Notes: a model not told the origin generated them from the sequence alone. Positions 1 through 8,815 are shown, counted from the stretch's first letter. The stretch: 64,000 nucleotides of DNA from Streptomyces nojiriensis (GCF_017639205.1 NZ_CP071139.1:6819501-6883500), one strand, 5' to 3'. Made by a program: numbers and translations.

Positions 1-1
1 C

Positions 2-1453
2 GGTCCCGCGTCCGCGTCCGCGCCGGCCCGTGCCGATCTCGCGATCGTCGGGGCCGGTCCGGCCGGACTGGCCGCCGCCGTCACGGCCGCCCGCCTCGGG
101 CTGCGGGTCACCCTCCTCGACGCGGGCGACCGCCCCGGCGGGCAGTTCTACCGCCACCCCGCCCCGGGCCTGGGCGCCGCCCGCCCCGAGGCGCTGCACC
201 ACGGCTGGGCGGAGTTCGCGACCCGCGAAGCCGCCCTGCGCGCCCACGAGTCGGCCGGCCGGATCACGTACCTCCCGCTCCACCACGTGTGGACGGTCGT
301 CCAGGGCGAGACGCCCGGGACGGCCGGGGCCCGCCGCGGGCCTGCCGCGCCCGCCGCGGAGTGGATCCTGCACGCCGTCGCCGGTCACGCCCCCGAGGAG
401 CGGGCCGCGACGGTCACCGCCCGGGCCGTGCTCATCGCCACCGGCGCCTTCGAGCGGCAACTGCCCTTCCCCGGCTGGACCCTGCCGGGCGTGGTCGGGG
501 CCGGCGGGGCGCAGGCCATGCTCAAGGGCGGGCTGGTGCTGCCGGGCAAGCGGGTGGTCGTCGCCGGGAGCGGGCCGCTGCTGCTGGCCGTGGCCGGGTC
601 GCTCGCCGCCGCCGGAGCCGCCGTGCCCGCCGTGGTGGAGGCCGCCGCCTACACCGGGTACGCGGGCCAGGTCCCCGCCCTGCTGCGCAACCCCGGCAAG
701 CTCGTCGAGGGCGCCGGCTACGGCGGGGCGCTGGCCCGCCACCACGTCCGCCTCCTCACCCGGCACGCCGTCACCGAGGCGCACGGCACCGACCGGGTCG
801 AGGCCGTCACCGTGGCCCGGCTCGACCGCGACTGGCGACCGCTGCCCGGCACCGCCCGCCGGATCCCCTGCGACGCCCTGGCCGTCGGGCACGGGCTGGT
901 GCCCCAGCTGGAACTCGCCACCGGCCTCGGGTGCGCGACCCGCCCCGGCCCCGACGGCACCGTCGCCCTCGTCCTCGACGCCGGGCAGCGGACCTCCGTC
1001 CCCGGCATCTGGTCGGCGGGCGAGACCGGCGGCATCGGCGGGGCCCAACTGGCCATGACCGAGGGCGAACTGGCCGCACACTCCATCGCGGGTACGCCGC
1101 CCGGAGCCCGCCTCACCCGCCGCCGCGCCCGGCTGCGCGCCTTCGCCGACGCGATGGCCGCCGCCCACCGCCCCGGCGAGGGGTGGACCGGCTGGCTCCG
1201 GGACGACGCCGTCGTCTGCCGCTGCGAGGAGGTGCCGGCCGGACCGATCCGCGAGGCCGCCCGGGACCTCGGCGCGCGGGACGCCCGCAGCGTCAAACTC
1301 CTCACCCGGGCCGGCATGGGCTGGTGCCAGGGCCGGATGTGCGGCCCGGCCGTCGCGGCCCTGGCCGGGGAGGGGCCCGCGCCCGACAGGCGGCCGCTGT
1401 CGTGTCCGGTTCCGCTGCGCCACCTCGCCGAACTTCCTCCCTCCGAGCACTGA
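2..1453 (+). CDS. FAD-dependent oxidoreductase with C-terminal [2Fe-2S]-type cysteine domain, 5' truncated (D-hydroxyproline dehydrogenase-like)
   Basis: The reading frame is open from base 2, so the start lies outside the window. The visible N-terminus has the dinucleotide motif DLAIVGAGPAGLAAA followed by GGQFYRH, the usual FAD-binding opening of the HcnB/SoxA/LhpB-like oxidoreductase family. A second nucleotide-binding stretch (VVVAGSGPLLLA) occurs mid-protein. The C-terminus carries CRCEE...CQGRMCG, a BFD-like four-cysteine arrangement expected to bind [2Fe-2S]. In hydroxyproline pathways such an enzyme oxidises cis-4-hydroxy-D-proline to pyrroline-4-hydroxy-2-carboxylate. The neighbours downstream (deaminase, epimerase) fit that step well. 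Substrate assignment is inference from context; sarcosine- or octopine-oxidase-type activity is the alternative. Confidence 0.85.
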   Translation, partial: GPASASAPARADLAIVGAGPAGLAAAVTAARLGLRVTLLDAGDRPGGQFYRHPAPGLGAARPEALHHGWAEFATREAALRAHESAGRITYLPLHHVWTVVQGETPGTAGARRGPAAPAAEWILHAVAGHAPEERAATVTARAVLIATGAFERQLPFPGWTLPGVVGAGGAQAMLKGGLVLPGKRVVVAGSGPLLLAVAGSLAAAGAAVPAVVEAAAYTGYAGQVPALLRNPGKLVEGAGYGGALARHHVRLLTRHAVTEAHGTDRVEAVTVARLDRDWRPLPGTARRIPCDALAVGHGLVPQLELATGLGCATRPGPDGTVALVLDAGQRTSVPGIWSAGETGGIGGAQLAMTEGELAAHSIAGTPPGARLTRRRARLRAFADAMAAAHRPGEGWTGWLRDDAVVCRCEEVPAGPIREAARDLGARDARSVKLLTRAGMGWCQGRMCGPAVAALAGEGPAPDRRPLSCPVPLRHLAELPPSEH

Positions 1454-1470
1454 TCGGGGCGCCGGGGCCC

Positions 1471-1520
1471 TTGTGGCCACGCCGCACCCGCTAGTAAAAT
1501 GTCACACACCACACTAGGGA
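1471..1520 (+). promoter_or_regulatory. Promoter and candidate GntR operator before the DapA-like gene
   Basis: A -35-like TTGTGG (1471-1476) and -10-like TAAAAT (1495-1500) are separated by 18 nt, giving a predicted start near 1507. AAATGTCAC (1497-1505) overlaps the -10 and start site, the usual place for a repressor site. Its reverse complement GTGACATTT also occurs at 22110-22118, and GTGACATTG lies before the GntR gene. Because the -10 contains the ATG at 1499, translation must start later, at 1529. Confidence 0.55.
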
Positions 1521-1528
1521 GCTCTCAC

Positions 1529-2443
1529 ATGACCCACGCGCACACCCCCGCGCCCCGCACCCGCCCCTGGCACGGAATCATGGTCGCCACCGCGCTCCCG
1601 CTGCGCGAGGACCTCACCGTCGACCACGACGCGTACGCCGAGCACGTGGCCTGGCTGATCGAGGGCGGCTGCGACGGCGTGGTCCCCAACGGCTCCCTCG
1701 GGGAGTACCAGACCCTCACCGACGAGGAGCGGGCGCGCGTCGTGCGTACCGCCGTCGAGGCGGCCGGCGACGGCGCCCGCGTCATGCCCGGCGTCGCCGC
1801 CTACGGCAGCGCCGAGGCCCGCCGCTGGGCCGACCAGGCCGCCGAGGCCGGCGCCGGGTCCGTACTCCTGCTGCCCCCCAACGCCTTCCGGGCCGACGAG
1901 GACGCCGTACGCGCCCACTACGCCGAGGTCGCCCGTGCCGGGCTGCCCGTGGTCGCGTACAACAACCCCATCGACACCAAGGTGGACCTGACCCCGGACC
2001 TGCTCGCCCGGCTGTACGCCGACGGCTCCATCGTCGCCGTCAAGGAGTTCAGCGGCGACGTGCGCCGCGCCTACGAGATCGCCGAGCTCGCCCCCGGCCT
2101 CGACCTGCTCATCGGCGCCGACGACGTCCTGCTCGAACTCGCCCTCGCGGGCGCCGTCGGCTGGATCGCCGGCTACCCCAACGCCCTGCCGCGCTCCTGC
2201 GCCCAGCTCTACCGGGCCGCCGTCGCCGGGGACCTCGACACCGCCCTGCCGCTCTACAAGTCCCTGCATTCGCTGCTGCGCTGGGACTCCAAGACCGAGT
2301 TCGTCCAGGCCATCAAGCTCTCCATGGACCTCGCCGGACGCCCCGGCGGCCCGACCCGCCCGCCGCGCTTCCCGCTCACCGGCGAGACCGAGGCCGCCGT
2401 CCGCGCCGCCACCGAGAAGGCCCTCGCCGAGGGCCTCAACTAG
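1529..2443 (+). CDS. Dihydrodipicolinate synthase family protein, likely pyrroline-4-hydroxy-2-carboxylate deaminase
   Basis: This 304-aa Schiff-base aldolase-family protein has the substrate-carboxylate loop NGSLGE (residues about 54-59), the catalytic Tyr in VVAYNNP (Tyr144) and the Schiff-base Lys in IVAVKEF (Lys172). True DapA makes dihydrodipicolinate. In hydroxyproline operons a DapA homologue instead deaminates pyrroline-4-hydroxy-2-carboxylate to alpha-ketoglutarate semialdehyde, which fits this location between an FAD oxidase and proline-racemase enzymes. The ATG at 1529 is chosen because it follows AGGGA at a good distance and lies downstream of the promoter; an in-frame ATG at 1499 sits inside the -10 box. 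Deaminase rather than DapA is an inference from context. Confidence 0.85.
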   Translation: MTHAHTPAPRTRPWHGIMVATALPLREDLTVDHDAYAEHVAWLIEGGCDGVVPNGSLGEYQTLTDEERARVVRTAVEAAGDGARVMPGVAAYGSAEARRWADQAAEAGAGSVLLLPPNAFRADEDAVRAHYAEVARAGLPVVAYNNPIDTKVDLTPDLLARLYADGSIVAVKEFSGDVRRAYEIAELAPGLDLLIGADDVLLELALAGAVGWIAGYPNALPRSCAQLYRAAVAGDLDTALPLYKSLHSLLRWDSKTEFVQAIKLSMDLAGRPGGPTRPPRFPLTGETEAAVRAATEKALAEGLN

Positions 2444-2462
2444 TCATCCGGGGGAACCGCAC

Positions 2463-3467
2463 ATGCGCACGCGCCACGTCTACCACGCGGTGGACTCGCA
2501 CACCGAGGGCATGCCGACCCGGGTCGTCACCGGCGGAGTCGGGGTGGTCCCCGGCGCCACCATGGCCGAGAAGCGGCTCCACTTCATCGAGCACATGGAC
2601 CACGTCCGGACCCTGCTCATGTACGAGCCGCGCGGACACTCCGCGATGAGCGGTGCCATCCTGCAGCCCCCGACCCGCCCGGACGCCGACTACGGCGTCC
2701 TCTACATCGAGGTGTCGGGCCTGCTCCCCATGTGCGGGCACGGCACCATCGGGGTCGCCACCGTCCTCGTCGAGACCGGCATGGTGCCGGTCGTCGAGCC
2801 GGTCACCACCGTCCGGCTCGACACCCCGGCCGGGCTGGTGAGCGTCGACGTCCGGGTCGAGGACGGGGCGGCGACCGCCGTCACCCTCACCAACGTGCCC
2901 TCCTTCAGCGTGGGCCTCGACCTCAAGGCCGAGGTCCCCGGTTTCGGCACGGTCACCTACGACCTGGCCTACGGCGGCAACTTCTACGCCTTCGTCGAAC
3001 TCGAGGCCCTCGGACTGCCCTTCGACCGCGCCCGCAGGGACGACCTGCTCGCCGCCGGGCTCGCGGTGATGGAGGCGATCAACGCAGGCCCCGACCGGCC
3101 CGTCCACCCCGAGAACCCCTCCATCGCCGGGGTCAAGCACGTCTACCTCGCCGCCCCCGGCTCCGACGCCCACCGCTCCCGGCACGCCATGGCCATCCAC
3201 CCCGGCTGGTTCGACCGCTCGCCCTGCGGTACGGGGACCAGCGCGCGGATGGCCCAGCTGCACGCCCGGGGCCTGCTGGAGCTCGGCACGGACTTCGTCA
3301 ACGAGTCCTTCATCGGCACCGAGTTCACCGGCCGACTGGTCGGGGAGACCACCGTCGGCGGCCTTCCGGCCGTGGTCCCCACGATCACCGGCCGGGCCTG
3401 GATCACCGGCACCGCCCAGTACTTCCTCGACCCCACCGACCCCTTCCCCGGAGGGTTCCTCCTGTGA
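2463..3467 (+). CDS. Proline racemase family protein, probable 4-hydroxyproline 2-epimerase
   Basis: This 334-aa protein keeps both catalytic cysteines of the family: Cys91 in MCGHGT and Cys255 in SPCGTGTS. A Cys/Cys pair is expected for two-base racemases and epimerases that interconvert L- and D-hydroxyproline, not for the Cys/Thr dehydratases. GGGGGAA precedes the ATG. It lies 19 nt after the deaminase gene and ends in a GTGA overlap with the next racemase-like gene, so the genes are co-transcribed. It would feed cis-4-hydroxy-D-proline to the FAD oxidase upstream. Proline racemase proper cannot be excluded from sequence alone. Confidence 0.88.
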   Translation: MRTRHVYHAVDSHTEGMPTRVVTGGVGVVPGATMAEKRLHFIEHMDHVRTLLMYEPRGHSAMSGAILQPPTRPDADYGVLYIEVSGLLPMCGHGTIGVATVLVETGMVPVVEPVTTVRLDTPAGLVSVDVRVEDGAATAVTLTNVPSFSVGLDLKAEVPGFGTVTYDLAYGGNFYAFVELEALGLPFDRARRDDLLAAGLAVMEAINAGPDRPVHPENPSIAGVKHVYLAAPGSDAHRSRHAMAIHPGWFDRSPCGTGTSARMAQLHARGLLELGTDFVNESFIGTEFTGRLVGETTVGGLPAVVPTITGRAWITGTAQYFLDPTDPFPGGFLL

Positions 3468-4483
3468 TCACCGTCCGCACGGTGGACTACCACACCGCCG
3501 GCGAGCCCTTCCGGATCGCCGACTGCGCCCTGGACGGCATGCCGCCGGTCCCCGGGGACACCGTCGCCGAGCGCTGCGCCACCGTCATCGGCCCCGGCGG
3601 CTCCGGGACGGCCCCGCGCCGGGGCGCGCTGGACGACGTACGGCGCCTGCTCGTGCAGGAGCCGCGCGGGCACGCCGGGATGTACGGGGGGTTCGTGGTC
3701 CCGGCCGACGACGACGGCGCCCACTTCGGGGTGCTGTTCTGGCACAAGGACGGCTACTCCACCGCCTGCGGCCACGGCACCATGGCCCTCGGGGTCTGGG
3801 CCGTGGACACCGGCCGGGTCGCGGCCCCGGACGACGGGGACGCCCCGGTGCGCATCGACGTACCGTCGGGGCGGGTCACCGCCACCGTCCACCGCGGCGG
3901 GGGCCGCACCACCGGGGTCACCTTCCGCAACGTCCCGGCCCGGGTCGGCGCCCGCAAGGTGCCCGTCGCCACCTCGTTCGGGCTGGCCGAGGTGGACATC
4001 GCGCACGCCGGGGCCTGTTACGCCGCCGTCCGCGCCCGCGACCTCGGCCTGGACGTCAACCGGGCCGCGCTGCCCGCCCTGGTGCGGGCCGGGCAGGAGA
4101 TCCGGGCGGCGCTGGCCACCCATCCCGCCACCTGGCACCCGGACGGCCCGCTGCTCTCCGGGGTCTACGGGGTGATCCTCCACGAGGAACGGCCCGACAC
4201 CCCCTTCGGGCCGCACCAGCGCAACGTCACGGTCTTCGCCGACGGGCAGGTCGACCGCTCGCCCTGCGGCTCCGGCACCTCGGCGCGGCTCGCGCTGCTC
4301 GCCGAGGACGGGCGGCTCGGCCCGGGCGAGGACCTGCTGCACGAGTCGGTCACGGGCACGGTGTTCACCGGGCGGATGCTGGACGGCGGGGTCACCGAGG
4401 TCACCGGCACCGCCCACCGCACCGGCGAACACGCCTTCGTGGCGGACCCGCACGACGCGCTCGGCACCGGATTCCTCCTGTGA
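3464..4483 (+). CDS. Second proline racemase family protein (hydroxyproline epimerase or 3-hydroxyproline dehydratase-like)
   Basis: This 339-aa paralogue of the preceding gene starts with GTG overlapping the upstream TGA. The N-terminus VDYHTAGEPFRI resembles the HTGGEP opening common in trans-3-hydroxy-L-proline dehydratases. Both cysteines are present, however (Cys102 in ACGHGT, Cys268 in SPCGSGTS), whereas classical dehydratases have Thr at the second position. Its direct partner downstream is an ornithine cyclodeaminase-family gene, and that family includes pyrroline-2-carboxylate reductases, the enzyme that follows the dehydratase. The true reaction (epimerase for a second stereoisomer, or dehydratase) is undecided. 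Confidence 0.82.
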   Translation: MITVRTVDYHTAGEPFRIADCALDGMPPVPGDTVAERCATVIGPGGSGTAPRRGALDDVRRLLVQEPRGHAGMYGGFVVPADDDGAHFGVLFWHKDGYSTACGHGTMALGVWAVDTGRVAAPDDGDAPVRIDVPSGRVTATVHRGGGRTTGVTFRNVPARVGARKVPVATSFGLAEVDIAHAGACYAAVRARDLGLDVNRAALPALVRAGQEIRAALATHPATWHPDGPLLSGVYGVILHEERPDTPFGPHQRNVTVFADGQVDRSPCGSGTSARLALLAEDGRLGPGEDLLHESVTGTVFTGRMLDGGVTEVTGTAHRTGEHAFVADPHDALGTGFLL

Positions 4484-5421
4484 CGGGCATCCCCCAGCTC
4501 GCCGCCGGACCGATGGCCGCCCTGCTCACCCCGGCGGCGGCCGCCGACGCCCTGGCCGCCGCCCTGCTCGGCGGCCTCGATCCGGAGAGCTGCCCGCCGC
4601 GTTCCGCGATCGACGTGCCCGGCGGGGGCGAACTGCTGCTGATGCCGGCCGCGTCCGGCTCGTACGCCGGGGTGAAGATCGCCGGGGTCGCGCCCGGGAA
4701 CCCGGCCCGCGGGCTGCCCCGGATCACGGGCTCCTACCTCCTCCTGGACGGGCCCACCCTGCGCCCGCTGGCCCTGCTCGACGGTGCGGCGCTGACCACC
4801 CTGCGCACCCCGGCGGTCTCCGCCCTCGCGCTGCGCCACCTGGCGCCCGCCGGGCGGCCGCTGCGCCTGGTGCTCTTCGGGTCGGGGCCGCAGGCGTACG
4901 GGCATCTGGAAGCGGCCCTGTCCGTGCGGGAGTTGGCCGAGGTGGTGGTGGTCGCCCGCGACCTCGGGGGTGCGGAGCGGCTCGCCGCGTACGCACGCAC
5001 CCTGGGCCCGGCCGCCCGGACCGGCACCCCGAAGGACGTGGCCGACGCCGACCTGGTGATCTGCTGCACCACGGCCCGCGAACCGCTCTTCGACGGGCAC
5101 CTGGTCGGGCCGGGCGCCACCGTCGTCGCCGTCGGCTCGCACGAGCCGACGGCCCGGGAGACGGACACCGCCCTCGTGCGACGGGCGGCGGTGTACGTGG
5201 AGTCCCGGGCGGCGGCCCTGCGCGAGGCGGGGGACCTCCTGGTCCCGGAGGCCGAGGGGGCCATCGGGCCCGGTCACATCACCGGCACCCTCGCCGACCT
5301 GGTGGGCGGCCGGATGCCGGCGGGCGGGCCGCGGAGTTGTCCACAGCTCTTCAAGAGTGTGGGCATGGCCTGGGAAGATCTCGCTGTGGCGGTCGCGCTG
5401 TTCGAGGCCGCCGGAGTGTGA
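4480..5421 (+). CDS. Ornithine cyclodeaminase / mu-crystallin family protein, possible delta1-pyrroline-2-carboxylate reductase
   Basis: This 313-aa protein has the Rossmann motif LVLFGSGPQAYGHLEA near residue 130 and the family stretch LLLDGPTLRPLALLDGAALTT... preceding it. The GTG start overlaps the upstream stop as GTGA, so it is translationally coupled to the racemase paralogue. OCD-family proteins act as ornithine cyclodeaminase, ketimine reductase or delta1-pyrroline-2-carboxylate reductase. The operon context favours the last, which would return dehydrated 3-hydroxyproline to L-proline. It is the last structural gene of the operon; the regulator follows after 70 nt with its own promoter-like region. 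Confidence 0.83.
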   Translation: MTGIPQLAAGPMAALLTPAAAADALAAALLGGLDPESCPPRSAIDVPGGGELLLMPAASGSYAGVKIAGVAPGNPARGLPRITGSYLLLDGPTLRPLALLDGAALTTLRTPAVSALALRHLAPAGRPLRLVLFGSGPQAYGHLEAALSVRELAEVVVVARDLGGAERLAAYARTLGPAARTGTPKDVADADLVICCTTAREPLFDGHLVGPGATVVAVGSHEPTARETDTALVRRAAVYVESRAAALREAGDLLVPEAEGAIGPGHITGTLADLVGGRMPAGGPRSCPQLFKSVGMAWEDLAVAVALFEAAGV

Positions 5422-5431
5422 GCAGCGCAAC

Positions 5432-5446
5432 GTGACATTGTACGCT
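5432..5446 (+). promoter_or_regulatory. Candidate autoregulatory site before the GntR gene
   Basis: GTGACATTGTAC (5432-5443) carries the same GTGACATT core as the deaminase promoter (reverse strand) and the S9 peptidase/MFS intergenic palindrome. It overlaps a possible -10, TACGCT (5441-5446). A shared site at the operon and its regulator would indicate autoregulation by the adjacent GntR protein; this is inferred from motif sharing only. Confidence 0.4.
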
Positions 5447-5491
5447 GTTGCCCTCCTCGTCGGTGGTGTCGGGGGTCTCGGAGGAAAAGCA

Positions 5492-6202
5492 ATGGGTGAC
5501 CTGAAGCAGCACAGTCTCATCAAGGCCCAGGAGCGCCTCCGCGACCAGGTCGGCCACGCCCTGCGAGCCGCGCTGATAGCGGGTGAGCTGCGCCCCGGGA
5601 GCGTCTACTCCGCACCGGGCCTGGCGGCCGAACTCGGCGTCTCGGCCACCCCCGTCCGCGAGGCCATGCTCGACCTGGCCCGGGAAGGACTGGTCGAGCC
5701 GGTCCGCAACAAGGGCTTCCGGATCACCGAGGTCAGCGAACGCGACCTGGACCAGTTCACCGAACTGCGCACGATGATCGAGGTGCCGACCATCGGCCGG
5801 ATCACGAAGATCGCCACAGCCGAGCAGCTGGAGGCGCTGCGCCCCGTCGCCGAGGAGATCGTCACCAGCGCGCGCGAGCACAACCTCATCGGCTATCTGG
5901 AGGCCGACCGCCGGTTCCACCTCTCCCTGTTGGCCCTCGCGGGCAACGACCGGCTGGTGGAGACGGTCGGCGACCTGCGCAAGCGGTCCCGGCTCTACGG
6001 CCTGACCGGCCTCGACGAGGCCGGCAAGCTGGTCTCCTCCGCGGAGGAGCACATCGAGCTGCTCGACCTGATGCTGAGCGGCGACGCCGAGGCGGCGCAG
6101 GAGTGCATGCTGCGCCACCTCGGCCACGTCCGCTCCCTGTGGGCCCAGGGTCGCGACGAACCGGTCGGCCGCGTCCCCGGAGGCCTCGGCTCCGGCCTTT
6201 AG
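5492..6202 (+). CDS. GntR family transcriptional regulator, FCD (FadR) subfamily
   Basis: This 236-aa regulator has an N-terminal winged helix (about residues 15-80, with GELRPGSVYS and ELGVSATPVREAMLDLAREGLV) and an all-helical FCD ligand domain (about 90-215) with the DRRFHLSLLALAGN metal/ligand region. The ATG at 5492 follows GGAGGA with good spacing. It lies at the end of the hydroxyproline operon in the same orientation and probably controls it, sensing a pathway intermediate. Related GTGACATT elements at 1497-1505 and 5432-5443 are plausible operators. Confidence 0.88.
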   Translation: MGDLKQHSLIKAQERLRDQVGHALRAALIAGELRPGSVYSAPGLAAELGVSATPVREAMLDLAREGLVEPVRNKGFRITEVSERDLDQFTELRTMIEVPTIGRITKIATAEQLEALRPVAEEIVTSAREHNLIGYLEADRRFHLSLLALAGNDRLVETVGDLRKRSRLYGLTGLDEAGKLVSSAEEHIELLDLMLSGDAEAAQECMLRHLGHVRSLWAQGRDEPVGRVPGGLGSGL

Positions 6203-6282
6203 ATCCCCCACCTCGCAAGCCCCCTGGGTGGACGCCGCGAATTATCGGGTGTGAACTGTATCCAGGGGTGGAGGTGGATTGG

Positions 6283-8373
6283 ATGAAAGGTCTCCCATTC
6301 CAGCTCGAAATCATTGAAGCCGACACCAACTGGATCGTGTCGTGTGCTTCCGAGTACGGTGAAGCGCTGATCCGCGTCCCGGCACCCTATTCCGAGAACG
6401 AGCTCCAGTCTGCGCTCTCCCGGGTGGAGATTTCGCTGGCCAAGTCGTACAGTCCCGTGGTCGTTCGGGGTGCGCCCGTATCGGAAAGACCCGTCAGGGA
6501 ATTCGGGGAACGCCTCACCGAAGCGATATTCCGGGATGACATATTCGTCCTGTTCGACCGGTGGCGCAGCAGCGCCGCCCGCACGCAGGAAAATCCGTTG
6601 CGCATCCTGCTGCGGACCAACGGCCCGCATGTCGCCCACATCCCGTGGGAATTTCTCGTCGATCCTTCCCGGGACGACTATCTCGCGCTTCGCGTCCCCG
6701 TTGTCCGGTATTTGCGGCTGATGGACCCGGTGCCCCCGCTGCCTCTGACTCTTCCGTTGCGCGTGCTGGGAATTTCGGCACAGCCGCACGATCTGCCCGT
6801 ACTCGAGGGGGCCCGGGAAGTGCAGCAGGTTTCGCAGGCGCTCCAGCGCTGCAGCTCCGAGAGTGTGGACGTCCACTGGCTTCCCGGGGATAAATGGCAA
6901 GACCTGGCGAAGGAGCTTCGATTCGGATCGTGGCACGTCCTCCACTGCGTCAGCCACGGAGGGTTCGACGAGGAAAGAAACGCGGGATACATTCAGCTCT
7001 CGGGTGCCGACGGATCGGCAAGGAAGATATATGCGAGCGACTTCGAGCGGTTGATCGCGGACAGTCCCAATCTGCGTCTCATCGTGCTGAATTCCTGTGA
7101 GTCCGCGGTCAGCGGATCCGAGGATGTGTTCGCGGGTACGGCCGCCAACCTCGTACGCGCCGGCGTGCCGGCCGTGGTCGCCATGCAGTACGAGATCACC
7201 GACAAGGCAGCCCTCGTCTTCGCCTCCTCCTTCTACGAGCGGATCGCCGAGGGAATGCCGGTCGACCGAGCGGTGACCCTGGCCCGTGAGGACGTGAAGA
7301 TGGATCTGGACAGCCTGGAGTGGGCCACACCCGTGCTGTTCCTGGCATCCGACGAGACCCGGATCTTCTCGGTGCCGAAGACACCGCAGGGCCCGCAGCG
7401 TCCGCCACCGCAGACGCCCACCGTCCGGCCGCCCCCTCCGCCCGAACCGCCGCCTCCCGCTCGGCCGCCCCTCCTCTCCCAGAGCTTCCTGCTCGCCGAC
7501 ATCGGCCCGTGCAGCCACCTGGCACTGGGGCCCGCGAACCTCCTTGCGGCTGCCTGCCGCGACGGTGCCGTCCGGGTCCTGAACGCAGTCGACGGCGGAG
7601 TGGTCAGACAGTGCATGCCCGTGCAGCGCGAGAACCCGGTACAAGTGGCCTGGGGTCCCTGGCGGCGGAACGTGGCCAGCCGGCACAACGACGGCACCGT
7701 CGTCGTCTGGGACCTCCGGACCGAGACGCCGGCACGTGTGATGAACGTGGGCGAAGAGGGCGGTGCCCTCGCGTTCAGTGCGGACGGTCACTGGCTGGCG
7801 GTGACCGTCAAAGACCGCGTCTACGTCTACAACGCGTGGGGTGCCCGGGTGCGGGATCTGCCCGCACGGTCGGGGAAGGAGCCGAAGGTCTGGCAGCGAA
7901 TGGGCGGGCGCGGCAGTCTCGGTCCCCTTGCCTTCGCGCCGGGTGACCGGCACGTCGTGGTCGCGACCGGTGACGGCATGGTGCGGCAGCTGGACGTGCG
8001 GGGAAAGCCGGTGGCGACCTGGCGGCACCCGCAGCCCGTGCGATGTCTGGCCGTCACGGCGAAGGCGCTCGCCACCGGATGCGCCGATGGCAGGGTGCGT
8101 CTGTGGTCCTGGGACGGTCGTCTCCTGCGGCAGACGGAGCACGGCCGACAGCCTTCCCACCTGGTCTTCGCCACCGACTTCCCGGCACTCGCCATGTCCG
8201 ACGACGACGGCACGGTGACCCTGTGCGATCTGAAGACCGGTGAGCTGACCGTCGTGGCGGAACTGATGCACCAGCTGGCAGGGCTGGCGTTCCTCGAAGG
8301 CGGCAAGGGGCTGGTGACCGGCACCCGAGCGGGACGCATCGCGCGCTGGTCGCTGCCCCGCCGCCCGCAATAG
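6283..8373 (+). CDS. CHAT-domain protease fused to a C-terminal WD40-like repeat domain
   Basis: This 696-aa protein has three parts. Residues about 1-140 are an unclassified N-terminal region. About 150-365 is a CHAT (caspase-like) domain with the His/Cys dyad in HCVSHGGF (His225) and VLNSCESA (Cys272). After a proline-rich linker (about 365-398) comes a WD40-like beta-propeller (about 400-696). CHAT peptidases act as executioners in bacterial conflict and cell-death systems; the repeats could sense or scaffold. The ATG at 6283 follows GGAGG by 8 nt. The N-terminal half uses more A/T-ending codons than its neighbours, which suggests transfer. The next three small genes run in the same direction with short gaps and probably form one unit. 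Substrate unknown. Confidence 0.88.
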   Translation: MKGLPFQLEIIEADTNWIVSCASEYGEALIRVPAPYSENELQSALSRVEISLAKSYSPVVVRGAPVSERPVREFGERLTEAIFRDDIFVLFDRWRSSAARTQENPLRILLRTNGPHVAHIPWEFLVDPSRDDYLALRVPVVRYLRLMDPVPPLPLTLPLRVLGISAQPHDLPVLEGAREVQQVSQALQRCSSESVDVHWLPGDKWQDLAKELRFGSWHVLHCVSHGGFDEERNAGYIQLSGADGSARKIYASDFERLIADSPNLRLIVLNSCESAVSGSEDVFAGTAANLVRAGVPAVVAMQYEITDKAALVFASSFYERIAEGMPVDRAVTLAREDVKMDLDSLEWATPVLFLASDETRIFSVPKTPQGPQRPPPQTPTVRPPPPPEPPPPARPPLLSQSFLLADIGPCSHLALGPANLLAAACRDGAVRVLNAVDGGVVRQCMPVQRENPVQVAWGPWRRNVASRHNDGTVVVWDLRTETPARVMNVGEEGGALAFSADGHWLAVTVKDRVYVYNAWGARVRDLPARSGKEPKVWQRMGGRGSLGPLAFAPGDRHVVVATGDGMVRQLDVRGKPVATWRHPQPVRCLAVTAKALATGCADGRVRLWSWDGRLLRQTEHGRQPSHLVFATDFPALAMSDDDGTVTLCDLKTGELTVVAELMHQLAGLAFLEGGKGLVTGTRAGRIARWSLPRRPQ

Positions 8374-8383
8374 GGAGAGAGTC

Positions 8384-8815
8384 ATGGCAGACCCCGAGGT
8401 AGAGATCTTCTGGCCCTCATCTCTCCCCTCCGCTCCGGCGCTGGAGCAGCGGGATGCGTTGCGCGAAGCCGGAGTCACCGCCACCTGCCTGCTGCGGCCC
8501 ACGCGGAGAGGGGCGGCCGATGCCGTGCTGGTGCTGCTGACGTCCGCCGTCCTGGAGCCGTTCCTCAGTGCGCTGTTCCAGCGTCTGGCGGAAGAGGCCC
8601 ACAAGGGGCTGAAAGCGTTCGTGGACGGACTGCTGAGGGACGGCCGGGACGGAGCGGTGCCGCCCGAGGGCGTGGTCGTCGAATCGGCGACGGGCGGCCG
8701 GGTCACTTTCACGGCGGATCTGCCGGAGCAAGCCTATGAACAGGCTGTCGGCCTGGAGGTCTGTGGTGACCGGTGGATCTGGGATTCCCGACGAGCGATG
8801 TGGACTCCGGCCTGA
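8384..8815 (+). CDS. Unknown 143-aa protein of the CHAT cassette (possible effector-associated component)
   Basis: I do not recognise a named family with certainty. The gene starts 10 nt after the CHAT-WD40 stop, behind GGGAGAG, so it is co-expressed. The protein has a short mixed N-terminus, a hydrophobic/amphipathic helical stretch (about residues 44-64) continuing into a charged helix, then a beta-rich C-terminus ending in WIWDSRRAMWTPA. This layout (short N-part, central helix, terminal strands) loosely resembles the small effector-associated constant component (EACC1) proteins encoded next to effectors in Streptomyces conflict systems; that is a resemblance only. A direct substrate or activator of the CHAT protease is another possibility. 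Confidence 0.75.
   Translation: MADPEVEIFWPSSLPSAPALEQRDALREAGVTATCLLRPTRRGAADAVLVLLTSAVLEPFLSALFQRLAEEAHKGLKAFVDGLLRDGRDGAVPPEGVVVESATGGRVTFTADLPEQAYEQAVGLEVCGDRWIWDSRRAMWTPA

Noticed and set aside
1499..1528. Upstream ATG for the DapA-like gene
   Set aside because: It lies within the -10 hexamer, lacks a ribosome site and adds residues not expected in the family.
6199..8712. 837-codon minus-strand frame opposite the CHAT-WD40 gene
   Set aside because: Shadow frame; the CHAT dyad, linker and repeats are all on the plus strand.
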